DNA of 64,000 nt from Ketobacter sp036337295 (GCA_036337295.1 JAYZEN010000007.1:186001-250000); one strand, 5' to 3'; positions 17,111 through 25,759 are shown, counted from the stretch's first letter. Program-made: numbers and translations. Notes: a model not told the origin generated them from the sequence alone.

Positions 17111-18040
17111 TCAGTTCAGGGTGATTTCGCCATTGTCGCCGAGGCTCAATGCCACGTTCTTGCGTCCGGCCACGGGGAAGTCCAGCACCTCATCCTGTTC
17201 CGGGTCATCCAGCAGGCCATCACAGGTAAAGGCAAAGGTGTACGCGCCCGGGTCCACGGGGCCCACATAGAAACGCTGGGATTCTTCAACGTACACCGAG
17301 GTCACCGGCTCCACGGACGCCTCTTCCTGGTCCATGTCGTCAGGGATCACATTGCTGCCGCTGTACACGTATACCACGGGGACATCATCGTCATCGCCGA
17401 GTCCATCGGTATCGCACAGGTTGTAAATGGCCGTGGCCACAATGCCGTTAACATAGGCATGTTGGTCATCACGTTTGAGGTGCAAGACTGGCTTCAGTTT
17501 GTACTGGTCTCCGGCGTATTGGACGATGGATTTGCGCAGGTCCCAATCGATAATGTACGCCACAGACTCGTTGGAGCCTACTCTAAAGCTGCCACTGGTT
17601 TTCAACTCATTCTTGTTGGCAGGCAGCTCCAGATCCGAGGTGGAGTCGTCCTCCCAGACGATGTAGGCGCTGTCGTTCACCAGGCTGAAGCGGACCCACT
17701 GGTAGTCACCGGAGGTGACGCTGTCGCTGTGAAACAACTGGGACAATTGGCCGCCGCTGAGGGAGAGCAGATCTACGGTGAGGGTGCCGTCTACGGGGTC
17801 CACATCGGGGCCGCTCAGTTCGATTCGCTTTTCGTCGCTGCCGGAGCGTTTCAGGTGCAGGCCGTCGATGGTGATCCAGACCGCCTTGGCACCATCCACG
17901 GGTGCATCGGTAATGCTGAGGGTGAGGGCCCCTTTGCCGGCATAGGCATTGTCATTGTCACTATTGCTGCCGCCGCCACCGCAGGCGATCAGGCCGCTGA
18001 TCAGTGCCAGTGCACCTATGAATCTGACTGAGTGGTACAT
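17111..18040 (-). CDS. DUF4382-type lipoprotein
   Basis: A 309-residue predicted lipoprotein. The ATG at 18040 is preceded by GGGGAA and gives a signal peptide ending in the lipobox LIAC with Cys20, followed by GGGGSNSDNDN. The region starting LTLSITDAPVDGAKAVWITI is typical of DUF4382 domains, beta-sandwich modules of unknown function in bacterial lipoproteins. The mature protein is acidic and rich in Asp, including a DGLGDDDD run that could bind calcium. It lies between the MerR gene and the molybdopterin oxidoreductase on the same strand, with no obvious functional link. An in-frame start nine codons upstream is possible but has a poorer leader. Confidence 0.8.
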   Translation of the reverse strand: MYHSVRFIGALALISGLIACGGGGSNSDNDNAYAGKGALTLSITDAPVDGAKAVWITIDGLHLKRSGSDEKRIELSGPDVDPVDGTLTVDLLSLSGGQLSQLFHSDSVTSGDYQWVRFSLVNDSAYIVWEDDSTSDLELPANKNELKTSGSFRVGSNESVAYIIDWDLRKSIVQYAGDQYKLKPVLHLKRDDQHAYVNGIVATAIYNLCDTDGLGDDDDVPVVYVYSGSNVIPDDMDQEEASVEPVTSVYVEESQRFYVGPVDPGAYTFAFTCDGLLDDPEQDEVLDFPVAGRKNVALSLGDNGEITLN

Positions 18041-18111
18041 GTTGTTGTTTCCCCACGTGCCGGGCACGCTTCCTTTGGTCTGGTAACAGTGTGATTAGTG
18101 ATTTCCGGAAT

Positions 18112-20442
18112 TCAGGAGGCCGGGCTGGCTGCCAACCTTTTGTCGTTCATGCGCACCACGTTTTTTTCCACCTTAATGGTGCTGACGGTGACCTGCTGGC
18201 CACTGAAGGCCGCCACTCCGGTAACGGCATCAATGCTGTAATCATCGGTGATGTCGTTGACGCTCACCCCCGCGTTGCGGCCGGCCACAGACAATTGCGA
18301 CCCCGGTCGGCTGTGGCCCCAGCCATGGGGGATGCACAGTACCCCCGGCATGATGGCGTCGGTGAGTTGCGCCGGTATTTCGATTTCCCCCACCCGGCTG
18401 CTGACAATGATGACGTCCCCATCCTGTACACCCAGGCGTTTGGCATCGTCAGTGTGGATCAGGGCGTTGCATCGGTTCTTGCCCTTCACCAGGCGCTGGC
18501 TGTTGTGCATCCAGGAGTTGTTGCTGCGCACATCCCGGCGGCCAATGAGGGTGAAGGAGTCCGGCGCCTGTTTGGCTTTCTTATCCAGGCGTTGTTGCAG
18601 CCGCACGATATCTTTCATGAACAGCTTCGGCACCAGATTGATGGCCTTGCCCTGGGTGGACAGTCGTTCTGGTAAACAAGGCTCCAGCGGCCCCAGGTCG
18701 ATGCCATGAGGGGACTGCTTGAGTTTTTTCAGGCTCAGCCCGCTGGCGTTGTGGCGGGTATGGCGGCTGTACGGGCTGACATCCAGCAGGCGGCTGGCCC
18801 GGCTGTCGGGAAAGCGTCGATACACAAACCGGGTCATGCGGGACTGGAGATCCCCCATGGCGTCAGGCTGCTGGCCGTATGGCCCGGCTTTCAATGCCAG
18901 GTTGAGCAGACCCTCATCCCCCAGCTGTTTGATGGCCAGGTATTGGGCTTCACTGGTGGCCCATTTGAGGGGCGAGTGGGATTGCAGGCGCCGAGTCAGC
19001 TCGTTGAAAATCTGCCAGTCATGGCGGGTGTCCGGCATGGGCTTGTACAGGGGCGGGGAGTACTTGGCCGTGTTGCGCACGGTGACCATGTTCAGCACCA
19101 GGTCGTAGTGGCCGTGTTCAAGCGGACCCGTGGGAGGCAGAATAATATGGGCGTGGCGGGTGGTTTCATTCAAATAGAAATCAATGGCCACCATGAAATC
19201 CAGTTGTTGCAGGGCTTTGTCCACCTTGCGCCCGTTGGGCAGGGACAGCACCGGGTTGCCGGCACTGGTCACCAGGGCTTTGATCTGACCCTTGCCGTTG
19301 GTGAGAATCTCGTCCGCCAGGGTCGAGGCGGGGAATTCTCCACCAAACTCGGGGTATTTGCGCACCCGGCTCTTCCTGGAATTGAAACTGCCGGTTTGTC
19401 CAGCCACTTCCGCCAGCCCGGGCAGGTCCACCGCCGGGCGGGTGAACATTACGCCGCCGGGCTCATCCAGGTTCCCGGTGAGGGTGTTCAGCAGGGTGAT
19501 GAGCCAGTTGGTCAGGGTGCCAAATTCCTGGGTGGACGCTCCCATGCGGCCATAGAAACACGCACTGGGGGCCTTGGCAAATGCCACCGCCAATTGACGG
19601 ATGTCGCGGGCTTTGATGCCGGTGGCACGGGCGACTTTCTGAGGCGTGAACCCCACCACCATGTTCTTGACAATGTTGAGCCCCTGCAGATGGTTGGTGA
19701 GGCGCCCGGTATCAATCAGGTCCTGCCGGAACAGGGTGTGCAGCATGGCCATCAGCAATAACGCATCGGTTCCGGGGCGGATGAAATGGTGTTCATCCGC
19801 CAATTCGGCGGATTCAGTATGGCGTGGGTCGATGACGATGAAACGACCTCCGCGTGCCTGCAATGCCTTGATGCGGTCTTTGAAGCCGGGTGCCGTCATC
19901 AGGCTGCCGTTGCTGGCCATGGGGTTGGCCCCCAGGCAAATCATCAGGTCGGTGCGGTCGATATCCGGCACCGGCAGCAGCAATTGGTTGCCGAACATTT
20001 TCATGGCCACCAACATCGGTGCCAACTGGTCCACCGAGGTGGCGCTGAAGCGATTGGTGGTGCCGAGGGCGGACAAGAACGGCATCAGGGTGAGCATGCT
20101 GCCCATGTTGTGGATGGTGGGGTTGCCCAGGTAGATACCGACAGCGTTCTGGCCGTGTTTGGCCTGCACATTGCGCAGTCGTGACGCCACTTCGTTGAAG
20201 GCGTTTTCCCAGCTGATCTGTTCCCAGCCGTCCGGGGTTTTCAGCAGGGGATATCGAAGCCGATCGGGGTCCTCGTGCAAGTCCTGCAGTGCCACCGCTT
20301 TGGGACAGATATGGCCTTTGCTCAGCGGGTCTTTGGGGTCGCCCTTGATGGCAAGAATATGGCCTTGGTCGTGGGTGATCTCAATGCCGCACATGGCTTC
20401 ACACAGGTTACAGGTGCGCAGATGTTTTTGCGGGTGGGGCAT
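18112..20442 (-). CDS. Molybdopterin-dependent oxidoreductase with N-terminal 4Fe-4S site
   Basis: A 776-residue enzyme of the DMSO reductase/formate dehydrogenase superfamily. The N-terminus binds a [4Fe-4S] cluster through Cys11, Cys14, Cys18 and Cys46 (CNLCEAMCG then HICPK). The molybdopterin domain follows, with ICLGANPMASNGS and IDPRHTESAE, and a C-terminal dinucleotide-binding domain with VGEIEIPAQL and IPHGWGH. There is no Tat signal, so it is cytoplasmic. I see no clear Cys or selenocysteine ligand at the expected molybdenum position. No partner subunit or fdhD gene is adjacent, so substrate and electron partner are unknown. AAAGGA precedes the ATG. Confidence 0.85.
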   Translation of the reverse strand: MPHPQKHLRTCNLCEAMCGIEITHDQGHILAIKGDPKDPLSKGHICPKAVALQDLHEDPDRLRYPLLKTPDGWEQISWENAFNEVASRLRNVQAKHGQNAVGIYLGNPTIHNMGSMLTLMPFLSALGTTNRFSATSVDQLAPMLVAMKMFGNQLLLPVPDIDRTDLMICLGANPMASNGSLMTAPGFKDRIKALQARGGRFIVIDPRHTESAELADEHHFIRPGTDALLLMAMLHTLFRQDLIDTGRLTNHLQGLNIVKNMVVGFTPQKVARATGIKARDIRQLAVAFAKAPSACFYGRMGASTQEFGTLTNWLITLLNTLTGNLDEPGGVMFTRPAVDLPGLAEVAGQTGSFNSRKSRVRKYPEFGGEFPASTLADEILTNGKGQIKALVTSAGNPVLSLPNGRKVDKALQQLDFMVAIDFYLNETTRHAHIILPPTGPLEHGHYDLVLNMVTVRNTAKYSPPLYKPMPDTRHDWQIFNELTRRLQSHSPLKWATSEAQYLAIKQLGDEGLLNLALKAGPYGQQPDAMGDLQSRMTRFVYRRFPDSRASRLLDVSPYSRHTRHNASGLSLKKLKQSPHGIDLGPLEPCLPERLSTQGKAINLVPKLFMKDIVRLQQRLDKKAKQAPDSFTLIGRRDVRSNNSWMHNSQRLVKGKNRCNALIHTDDAKRLGVQDGDVIIVSSRVGEIEIPAQLTDAIMPGVLCIPHGWGHSRPGSQLSVAGRNAGVSVNDITDDYSIDAVTGVAAFSGQQVTVSTIKVEKNVVRMNDKRLAASPAS

Positions 20443-20966
20443 GTGCAGTCCTTTATGTTCGTATGATCTTCACCGGATAAACGCCATGTTACCCGCTGCT
20501 GAGGGCTTCCGGAAGGAAGAGGCCTCGCAATTCCAAACTTTTTATTGGCTGACCCGTCTAGACCGGCCAGTGCTGGCATAGGGTTCCCAAGCCAGGACAA
20601 AAAGCCTACAAATCGACTTTGGAAACAGGATGAAACAAGTCGTTGTTCTGTTCTCGTCACAGGTGTAGATTTGGCTATCTCGATTAGGCCCTACAAAATG
20701 GTATGCAGCTCAGGCTGTTAAATGTAAGCAAGCGCTAACCGAAAAATCGGTCAAAAAAATGAGCCCAATTTATCGGATTCAGCCCTTGCTTATGGGAGTT
20801 TTTGCGGTCTATTATCAGGGTCTCGACTGCCCGATCGCACGAAATGTCTTGCCTTCCAATTTATTCTCCTCAGCTATGGTGAAGCAGGGTTTTTTTCGCG
20901 ATCGGGTAGCTCGATTCTCTCTCTTTCCTTCTCTTTGTTTCTGTCAAGCTATTGATTTTCAATGAG
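20443..20966. other. Long non-coding gap with a distant inverted repeat
   Basis: No gene is supported in this 524-nt gap, which contains the promoter of the molybdopterin enzyme near its left side. A 9-bp perfect inverted repeat CCCGATCGC (20830-20838) / GCGATCGGG (20898-20906), extended by TCGA on both sides, could fold a structured transcript or be two regulator half sites. A small hairpin ACCGA/TCGGT followed by a run of A lies at 20738-20758. A 68-codon reading frame at 20759 lacks a ribosome binding site and is not called. Confidence 0.35.
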
Positions 20967-21629
20967 TTACCGCTTTCTTGCCAGGGTGAGTCCGTCGGCC
21001 AGGGTCAGCAGGCTCAAGTCTATACGATCGTCGTTTTTCAGCTTCTGATTCAATGCCCGCAGGGCTCGGGTATCGGCATCGTCGACGGACGTGTCTGCCA
21101 CCCGGCCACTCCACAGCATGTTGTCCAACAGGATCAACCCGTTGGGTCGGATCAGGGACAGGCAACCCTCGTAATAGAGGTCATAGTTTTCCTTATCCGC
21201 GTCGATGAAGGCCAGGTCAAACCCATTCTGCTGCCCTGATTCCTGCAACTTTTTCAAGGTGTCCAGTGCCGGTGCCAGCACCAGTTTGATCTTGTGGTCC
21301 ACTCCAGCCTGTCGCCAATAGCGCTGGGCCATGCCGGTCCAGGTGGGGTCCAGGTCGCAGCAGATCATTTCACCTTCCTCTGGGAGTGCCCTGGCCATGC
21401 ACAGGCTGCTGTAGCCGGTGAAAGTCCCGATCTCCAGAATGCGGCGGGCACCAATGAGCTTGACCAACAGAGCCATGAACTGGCCTTGCTCCGGCGCAAT
21501 TTGCATGCGCGCCATCTCATCGCGTGCGGTTTCCTCCCGCAGGGCTCGCAGCAGCTCGTCATCGCGCACGGACTGTTCAAAAACATAGTCATGGATGGCC
21601 ATCAAATCGAGAGTGGGTTGGTTGGACAC
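20967..21629 (-). CDS. Class I SAM-dependent O-methyltransferase
   Basis: A 220-residue methyltransferase of the catechol/caffeoyl-CoA O-methyltransferase type. Motif I is seen in LEIGTFTGYSSL at about residue 65, motif II near CCDLDPTW, and the metal-binding motif in FIDADKENYDLYYEG, with LDNMLWSG further on. These enzymes use a divalent metal and S-adenosylmethionine to methylate hydroxyl groups of small aromatic or lipid-like molecules. The GTG start at 21629 has an excellent AAGGAG site. It is divergently transcribed from the DUF2236 gene, and the two share an upstream region containing a perfect inverted repeat. Confidence 0.87.
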   Translation of the reverse strand: MSNQPTLDLMAIHDYVFEQSVRDDELLRALREETARDEMARMQIAPEQGQFMALLVKLIGARRILEIGTFTGYSSLCMARALPEEGEMICCDLDPTWTGMAQRYWRQAGVDHKIKLVLAPALDTLKKLQESGQQNGFDLAFIDADKENYDLYYEGCLSLIRPNGLILLDNMLWSGRVADTSVDDADTRALRALNQKLKNDDRIDLSLLTLADGLTLARKR

Positions 21630-21723
21630 GATGAACTCCTTGTGGGCGCTGAAAATGGGTTGGGTCCAGCATTGTGGGTTGGCTCAAACAATCATTATCT
21701 ATGATGTTTTCTGCCATTGGGTA

Positions 21724-21753
21724 TGCGAGACAAACTATATTAAATGTCTCGCA
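21724..21753. promoter_or_regulatory. Perfect 9-bp inverted repeat operator candidate
   Basis: TGCGAGACA (21724-21732) and TGTCTCGCA (21745-21753) are exact inverted repeats separated by 12 nt. The spacer contains TATATT (21737-21742), a likely -10 hexamer for the DUF2236 gene starting at 21810. Size and symmetry fit a TetR- or GntR-like operator that would block this promoter. No such regulator gene lies in the neighbourhood. Confidence 0.55.
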
Positions 21754-21809
21754 GTCAGTAGGTACACAATAATAACGTTTCTTTTTACTGAAATTTCGGA
21801 GGGATTCCA

Positions 21810-22769
21810 ATGTCTGCCATTCAACCGGTGACCCGGGAAGCGCTGATCGCTCAGCTGGAAGATATGAAGGGGCAGGTGATTGATCCCCAGGCGGGCATTT
21901 TCGGCCCGGACAGCATGTTCTGGCGAGTGGTGCGTCATTCCGCCAGTTTCATGGGCGCCGGACGGGCGGTGTTGCTGCAGACAGCACACCCCTGGATTGC
22001 CAATGGCGTCAAACAGCATTCCCGCACCCTCAATGATCCCATCAGCCGTTTTCGCGGCACCTTCACCAACGTGTTCACCATGGTCTTCGGAAACCTGGAC
22101 CAGGTGGTGGAAAGCGCCCTCAGGGTACACGATATTCATCGCAAGATTGTAGGCAAGGTGGAAGAGGATTCCGGTGCCTTTGCTGCCGGTAGCCGTTACA
22201 TGGCCAACGAGGTCAATGCCATGATCTGGGTGCACGCCACGCTGTGGGAAGGGGCGGTGAAAATGTACGAGACCTATGTGGGCACCCTCAGCAAAGAGGA
22301 CAAGGAACAGTATTATCTGGAGTCCAAAATGTTTGCCTATTTGTTTGGCATACCGGAAGACGCATTGCCACCCAACTGGGACGAATTTTTGGAATACAAC
22401 GAGAAAATGTGGTACTCGGATCAGCTCAACGTGCAGGCGGCGGCCAAGGAAATCGCCAAGTTCCTGTTCTCCATCCACAAGCCCCTGCGCCCCATGATGA
22501 ACCGCTACAAGGTCGTGACCTCCATGTTGATGCCGGAGCCGGTGCGGGTGCAATACGGATTGCCGGAGGACACCCCGGAAAACCAGGCGATTTTTCAACG
22601 CAACCTGCGCATTGTACGACGGGTGTATCCCTTGCTGCCTCGCCACTTGCGCTATTTGCCGCCGTACAACGAGGCCATGCGGAGACTGAAAGGAAAGCAC
22701 AGCCCCGGCCTGATTACCGGTGGCCTGAACAAACTGGTGTTGGGCCAGGCGTCGCTGGTGTCTGCTTGA
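21810..22769 (+). CDS. DUF2236 / MpaB-like oxygenase family protein
   Basis: A 319-residue protein of the DUF2236 group (related to fungal MpaB and latex-clearing Lcp proteins, some of which are haem-binding). Family features are the GPDSMFWRVVRHSASFMGAGRA region (about 31-52), the HPWIANGVKQHS histidine region and the WVHATLWEGAV segment. Most relatives are predicted oxygenases, but function is not proven for this branch. No signal peptide is seen. CGGAGGG precedes the ATG. The upstream inverted repeat suggests inducible expression. It may act on hydrophobic substrates, consistent with other lipid genes here, though this is inference. Confidence 0.78.
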   Translation: MSAIQPVTREALIAQLEDMKGQVIDPQAGIFGPDSMFWRVVRHSASFMGAGRAVLLQTAHPWIANGVKQHSRTLNDPISRFRGTFTNVFTMVFGNLDQVVESALRVHDIHRKIVGKVEEDSGAFAAGSRYMANEVNAMIWVHATLWEGAVKMYETYVGTLSKEDKEQYYLESKMFAYLFGIPEDALPPNWDEFLEYNEKMWYSDQLNVQAAAKEIAKFLFSIHKPLRPMMNRYKVVTSMLMPEPVRVQYGLPEDTPENQAIFQRNLRIVRRVYPLLPRHLRYLPPYNEAMRRLKGKHSPGLITGGLNKLVLGQASLVSA

Positions 22770-22795
22770 GGTCAAAAGCGCCTGAGGTCAAAAAC

Positions 22796-22822
22796 GTGGG
22801 TTACGTTTCTTCCGTAACCCAC
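22796..22822 (-). terminator. Terminator overlapping the 3' end of the small downstream-of-dapE gene
   Basis: Stem GTGGGTTACG/CGTAACCCAC (10 bp, 7-nt loop) followed on the minus strand by CGTTTTT. The hairpin covers the last codons and stop of the gene ending at 22801. Confidence 0.75.
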
Positions 22823-23202
22823 TGGATGAGGTGTTCGCCCTCAGCGTTGATCTGTAGCCACTGATCCGGATCGTCGCCCTTGGTCCAGGCGCTTTCCACG
22901 CAACGTACTTCGCTGTTCAGCGCGGCAAATGCCGCCCGTCCCATGTCCACATCATCGCGCCAGGGTGTGTCTTTACTGTCAATCCAGATGGAAGTGAACC
23001 CGGTGCGGCCGGCATTCAGTACCACCATGCCATGGCCGTCGCTGCCGGCCTGGCCACAGCGAAACTTGCAGCCTTTCTTGCTGCTGCGAATCACGTCAAA
23101 GTGTTTGATTGCGGAGCTCAGCCAGGCCGTAATGGCCTCCACGTCATTGCACGCCACATAGATTTCCAGATCATCCAGATAGGACAGGGATTCATTGCTC
23201 AT
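22801..23202 (-). CDS. Small conserved-looking protein of unknown function
   Basis: A 133-residue soluble protein I cannot name. It begins MSNESLSYLDDLEIYVACND and has a compact alpha/beta pattern with three cysteines (residues 18, 45 and 49 approximately, plus one near 100). It sits 7 nt after the dapE stop, so it is likely the last gene of the dap transcript, and a strong hairpin terminates inside its 3' end. The length, good codon use and operon position support a real gene. The fold might be glyoxalase/VOC-like because of its FTSIWIDSKDTPW segment, but this is a weak guess. Confidence 0.65.
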   Translation of the reverse strand: MSNESLSYLDDLEIYVACNDVEAITAWLSSAIKHFDVIRSSKKGCKFRCGQAGSDGHGMVVLNAGRTGFTSIWIDSKDTPWRDDVDMGRAAFAALNSEVRCVESAWTKGDDPDQWLQINAEGEHLIQWVTEET

Positions 23203-23209
23203 AAGACGT

Positions 23210-24358
23210 TTATTCCAGGGCCGGGTCCAATAGATTCACCAGGATCTGCTCGTACACCTTGGTCAGTATATCCAGATCGTCCGCTTTGATGCGCTCATTC
23301 AATTTGTGGATGGTGGCGTTGCAGGGGCCAAGCTCCACCACCTGGGCCCCGGTGGGGGCAATGAAGCGTCCGTCAGAAGTGCCACCGGAAGTGGACAGTT
23401 CCGGTTCTACGTTGGCTTCCGTGCGAATGGCGCTGACCACGGCTTGCACCAGATCGCCCCGTCCGGTGAGGAACGGTTCGCCATACAGAGTCCACTCGAT
23501 CTGGTATTCCAGACCGTGGTCGTCGAGGATTTTATGGGTTTTCTCTTTCAGCGAGTCAGCGGTGTTTTCGGTGGAAAAGCGGAAGTTGAACACAACGTCC
23601 ACGTGGCCCGGTATGACGTTGGTGGCACCCGTGCCCCCGTTGATATTGCTGATCTGAAACGAGGTGGGAGGGAAGAACTCGTTGCCGTTGTCCCAGTGGG
23701 CGCTGGCCAGGGCATCCAGAGCCGGCGCCACCTGGTGAATGGGGTTGCGAGCCAGGTGCGGGTAAGCCACATGCCCCTGGATACCTTTGACGATCAGCTT
23801 GGCACCGAGTGAACCGCGGCGGCCATTCTTGACCACATCGCCCACCCGGTTAGTGCTGGAGGGCTCACCCACCACACACCAGTCCATTTTTTCCCCCCGC
23901 GCCTCCAGGTGCTCCACCACTTTCACAGTGCCGTTGATGGAAGGGCCTTCCTCGTCGCTGGTGATCAGGAAGGCGATGGAGCCTTTGTGGTCCGGATGCT
24001 CAGCCACAAAGCGCTCACAGGCCGTCACCATGGCCGCCAGGCTGCCTTTCATATCGGCGGCACCCCGCCCACACAGCATACCGTCCTGGATCACCGGCTC
24101 GAACGGGGGATACTCCCAATTGTCCACCGGACCAGTGGGGACCACGTCGGTGTGCCCTGCGAACGCCAGCACTGGCCCCTGATTACCGCGCCGGGCCCAG
24201 AAGTTGTCCACCTCACCAAAGCGCAGTCGCTCCACCTCAAAGCCAATGGCGGACAGCCGTTCGATCATAATGTTCTGGCAGTCGCAATCGTCGGGGGTGA
24301 CGGAGGGCTGGGCGATGAGTTGTGTGGCCAGTTCTAACGTAGGCGACAGGTCGGACAT
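23210..24358 (-). CDS. dapE: Succinyl-diaminopimelate desuccinylase
   Basis: A 382-residue M20-family zinc amidohydrolase. Metal and catalytic motifs are FAGHTDVVPTGP, GRGAADMKGS and SDEEGPSINGT, with the C-terminal His region near GPCNATIHKLNE. It hydrolyses N-succinyl-LL-diaminopimelate to LL-diaminopimelate and succinate, a late step to lysine and peptidoglycan. Length equals the family norm (about 375-383). The gene follows a small membrane protein gene in a minus-strand series that also has dapC and dapD, so consecutive steps of the succinylase pathway are linked. Confidence 0.95.
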   Translation of the reverse strand: MSDLSPTLELATQLIAQPSVTPDDCDCQNIMIERLSAIGFEVERLRFGEVDNFWARRGNQGPVLAFAGHTDVVPTGPVDNWEYPPFEPVIQDGMLCGRGAADMKGSLAAMVTACERFVAEHPDHKGSIAFLITSDEEGPSINGTVKVVEHLEARGEKMDWCVVGEPSSTNRVGDVVKNGRRGSLGAKLIVKGIQGHVAYPHLARNPIHQVAPALDALASAHWDNGNEFFPPTSFQISNINGGTGATNVIPGHVDVVFNFRFSTENTADSLKEKTHKILDDHGLEYQIEWTLYGEPFLTGRGDLVQAVVSAIRTEANVEPELSTSGGTSDGRFIAPTGAQVVELGPCNATIHKLNERIKADDLDILTKVYEQILVNLLDPALE

Positions 24359-24442
24359 GGATCAGGGTACCCCGGATGGTCAAATGGCCCGCTATGATAC
24401 CAAACAGCGAACCAGTTTACCGAGTAATTACCGGGGACGGGC

Positions 24443-25189
24443 CTAGTTGAAGCCCTTGGCGGTCTCGACTTCCTCCACCGCCAGGGATTTACGGCCCTCG
24501 TAATATTTGTTCCATTCGATTTTGACGGCCCGCAGATTACCCTGGGTGGCTTTGGGGAAGGGCTTGATGGCTTTCACATCCACCCCCGCCTGCATCAGGG
24601 TGAGTGCGGCCAGCTTGATTTCCGGCAACGTCATATCGCGGCCGAAATAGAGGATGTTGGCGTCGGCCTCAGGCTGTTCATCCTCCCGGTAGGGCAGCAC
24701 GATAAAACCGATTTCCTTCAATGCCAGCTCCACGATGTGGCTGTCGACGGTGAGCGGGATACCCTTGATCAGCATGCGGGACTCCACTGTATGGGATTCC
24801 AGCAGCCGTTCCCGGGCCTGATGGGCCTGCTGCGCCCGCAGGATATTGGGGTTACCGCTTACCCAGCCGAAGCTGATGAGTTGGTGCATCAGGGCCAGTT
24901 CCTCCTCCTTGGGAGGGCGCAGTTGGGCCAGAATCAGCGTCAGCTTGTCCAGCTGGCTGTATTTCCATTGTTCCATCTCGGCCAGGTTGTTGTCTTTTTC
25001 TGCCAGTAAATCAACCTGTTGGCTGCGGATGACATTGGCATAAATGGCGACGCCCAGCATGATCAGCAGCAGGGTAACGTTGACGGCAATACCGGCAATG
25101 GATTTCAGCGGCAGCAGTTTCACCGCCGCGGCCAGGCCGATACCCAGCAACAATAAAATCCAGGGCAACAGGTAGGGTAGTGCGCTCAT
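24443..25189 (-). CDS. Inner-membrane protein of unknown function in the dap cluster
   Basis: A 248-residue protein with two N-terminal transmembrane helices (about 5-23 and 30-50), a charged linker helix and a soluble domain from about 100 to 248. I do not recognise a family. The soluble part has alternating helix/strand character (SHIVELALKEIGFIVLPYRE, LPEIKLAALTLMQAGVDVKA, each read from the middle of the protein), reminiscent of a small regulatory fold. TAGGA precedes the ATG at 25189. It lies between yffB and dapE; a role in lysine synthesis is not implied by anything visible. A palindrome sits just upstream. Confidence 0.65.
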   Translation of the reverse strand: MSALPYLLPWILLLLGIGLAAAVKLLPLKSIAGIAVNVTLLLIMLGVAIYANVIRSQQVDLLAEKDNNLAEMEQWKYSQLDKLTLILAQLRPPKEEELALMHQLISFGWVSGNPNILRAQQAHQARERLLESHTVESRMLIKGIPLTVDSHIVELALKEIGFIVLPYREDEQPEADANILYFGRDMTLPEIKLAALTLMQAGVDVKAIKPFPKATQGNLRAVKIEWNKYYEGRKSLAVEEVETAKGFN

Positions 25190-25200
25190 AGTGTCCTAAA

Positions 25201-25222
25201 AATTCATTGAATTTAATGAATT
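25201..25222. promoter_or_regulatory. AT-rich palindrome in front of the membrane protein gene
   Basis: AATTCATT (25201-25208) and AATGAATT (25215-25222) are perfect 8-bp inverted repeats around a 6-nt centre, 12-33 nt upstream of the start at 25189. On the minus strand TATACT (25226-25231) lies just upstream, a possible -10, so the palindrome would cover the transcription start. Confidence 0.4.
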
Positions 25223-25271
25223 AGTATAGACAATTCAGGAAGAACGCGAGGCCCGTTAGGCTAATGGAAGA

Positions 25272-25625
25272 TTATTTTCCGAAAAACGCTGCGTAGTCCT
25301 GATCCTTGAAACCCACGCTGGTTTTCTTCCCGGCAACGGTGACCGGGCGCTTGATGAGGGTGGGATGCTCGACCATGAGACGCACGGTGCTGGTTTCATC
25401 CACGCTGTCTTTTATAGCGTCCGGCAGCTGGCGCCAGGTGGTGCCGCGTTTGTTGAGGAGGATCTCCCAGCTTTGGGTTTTCAGCCAGCCGCGGATCATG
25501 GCTTCATCAATGCCGTCCTTGCGAAAATCGTGGAACTGGTAATCGATGTTGTGGGCTTCCAGCCATTTGCGGGCTTTCTTGACGGTGTCGCAATTGGGGA
25601 TGCCGTAGAGGGTTGTGGTGGTCAT
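25272..25625 (-). CDS. yffB: ArsC/Spx-like thioredoxin-fold protein, YffB type
   Basis: A 117-residue protein of the ArsC/Spx/YffB family. The single Cys12 is in GIPNCDTVKKARKW; the C-terminal signature RPVTVAGKKTSVGF is the usual KRPV-like arsenate reductase family motif. YffB-like proteins often neighbour dapE or dapD in gammaproteobacteria and are thought to be glutathione-dependent thiol reductases rather than arsenate reductases. Nothing here links it to arsenic. It follows dapD after 134 nt containing a hairpin. Confidence 0.85.
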   Translation of the reverse strand: MTTTTLYGIPNCDTVKKARKWLEAHNIDYQFHDFRKDGIDEAMIRGWLKTQSWEILLNKRGTTWRQLPDAIKDSVDETSTVRLMVEHPTLIKRPVTVAGKKTSVGFKDQDYAAFFGK

Positions 25626-25684
25626 AGAAATTCTCGTGATGGGTCGGTCTTGTATCTAAAGCGAAGTACAAGGGCGCAGCATAA

Positions 25685-25732
25685 GGGGAGTGAGTCAGCC
25701 GATTCAAGAACGTCAGCGACTGACTCACCCCC
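25685..25732. repeat. Intergenic hairpin between dapD and yffB
   Basis: GTGAGTCAG (25690-25698) pairs with CTGACTCAC (25720-25728), extended by GGGGA/CCCCC, around a 21-nt loop. No T-run follows on the minus strand, so it may be a processing or mRNA-stability element within the dap transcript. Confidence 0.45.
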
Positions 25733-25759
25733 GCTACGATACGGGAAGCAAAACAGCTA

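Noticed and set aside
20759..20965. A 68-codon plus-strand frame in the gap before the O-methyltransferase
   Set aside because: No ribosome binding site, no recognisable pattern, and it runs through an inverted repeat.
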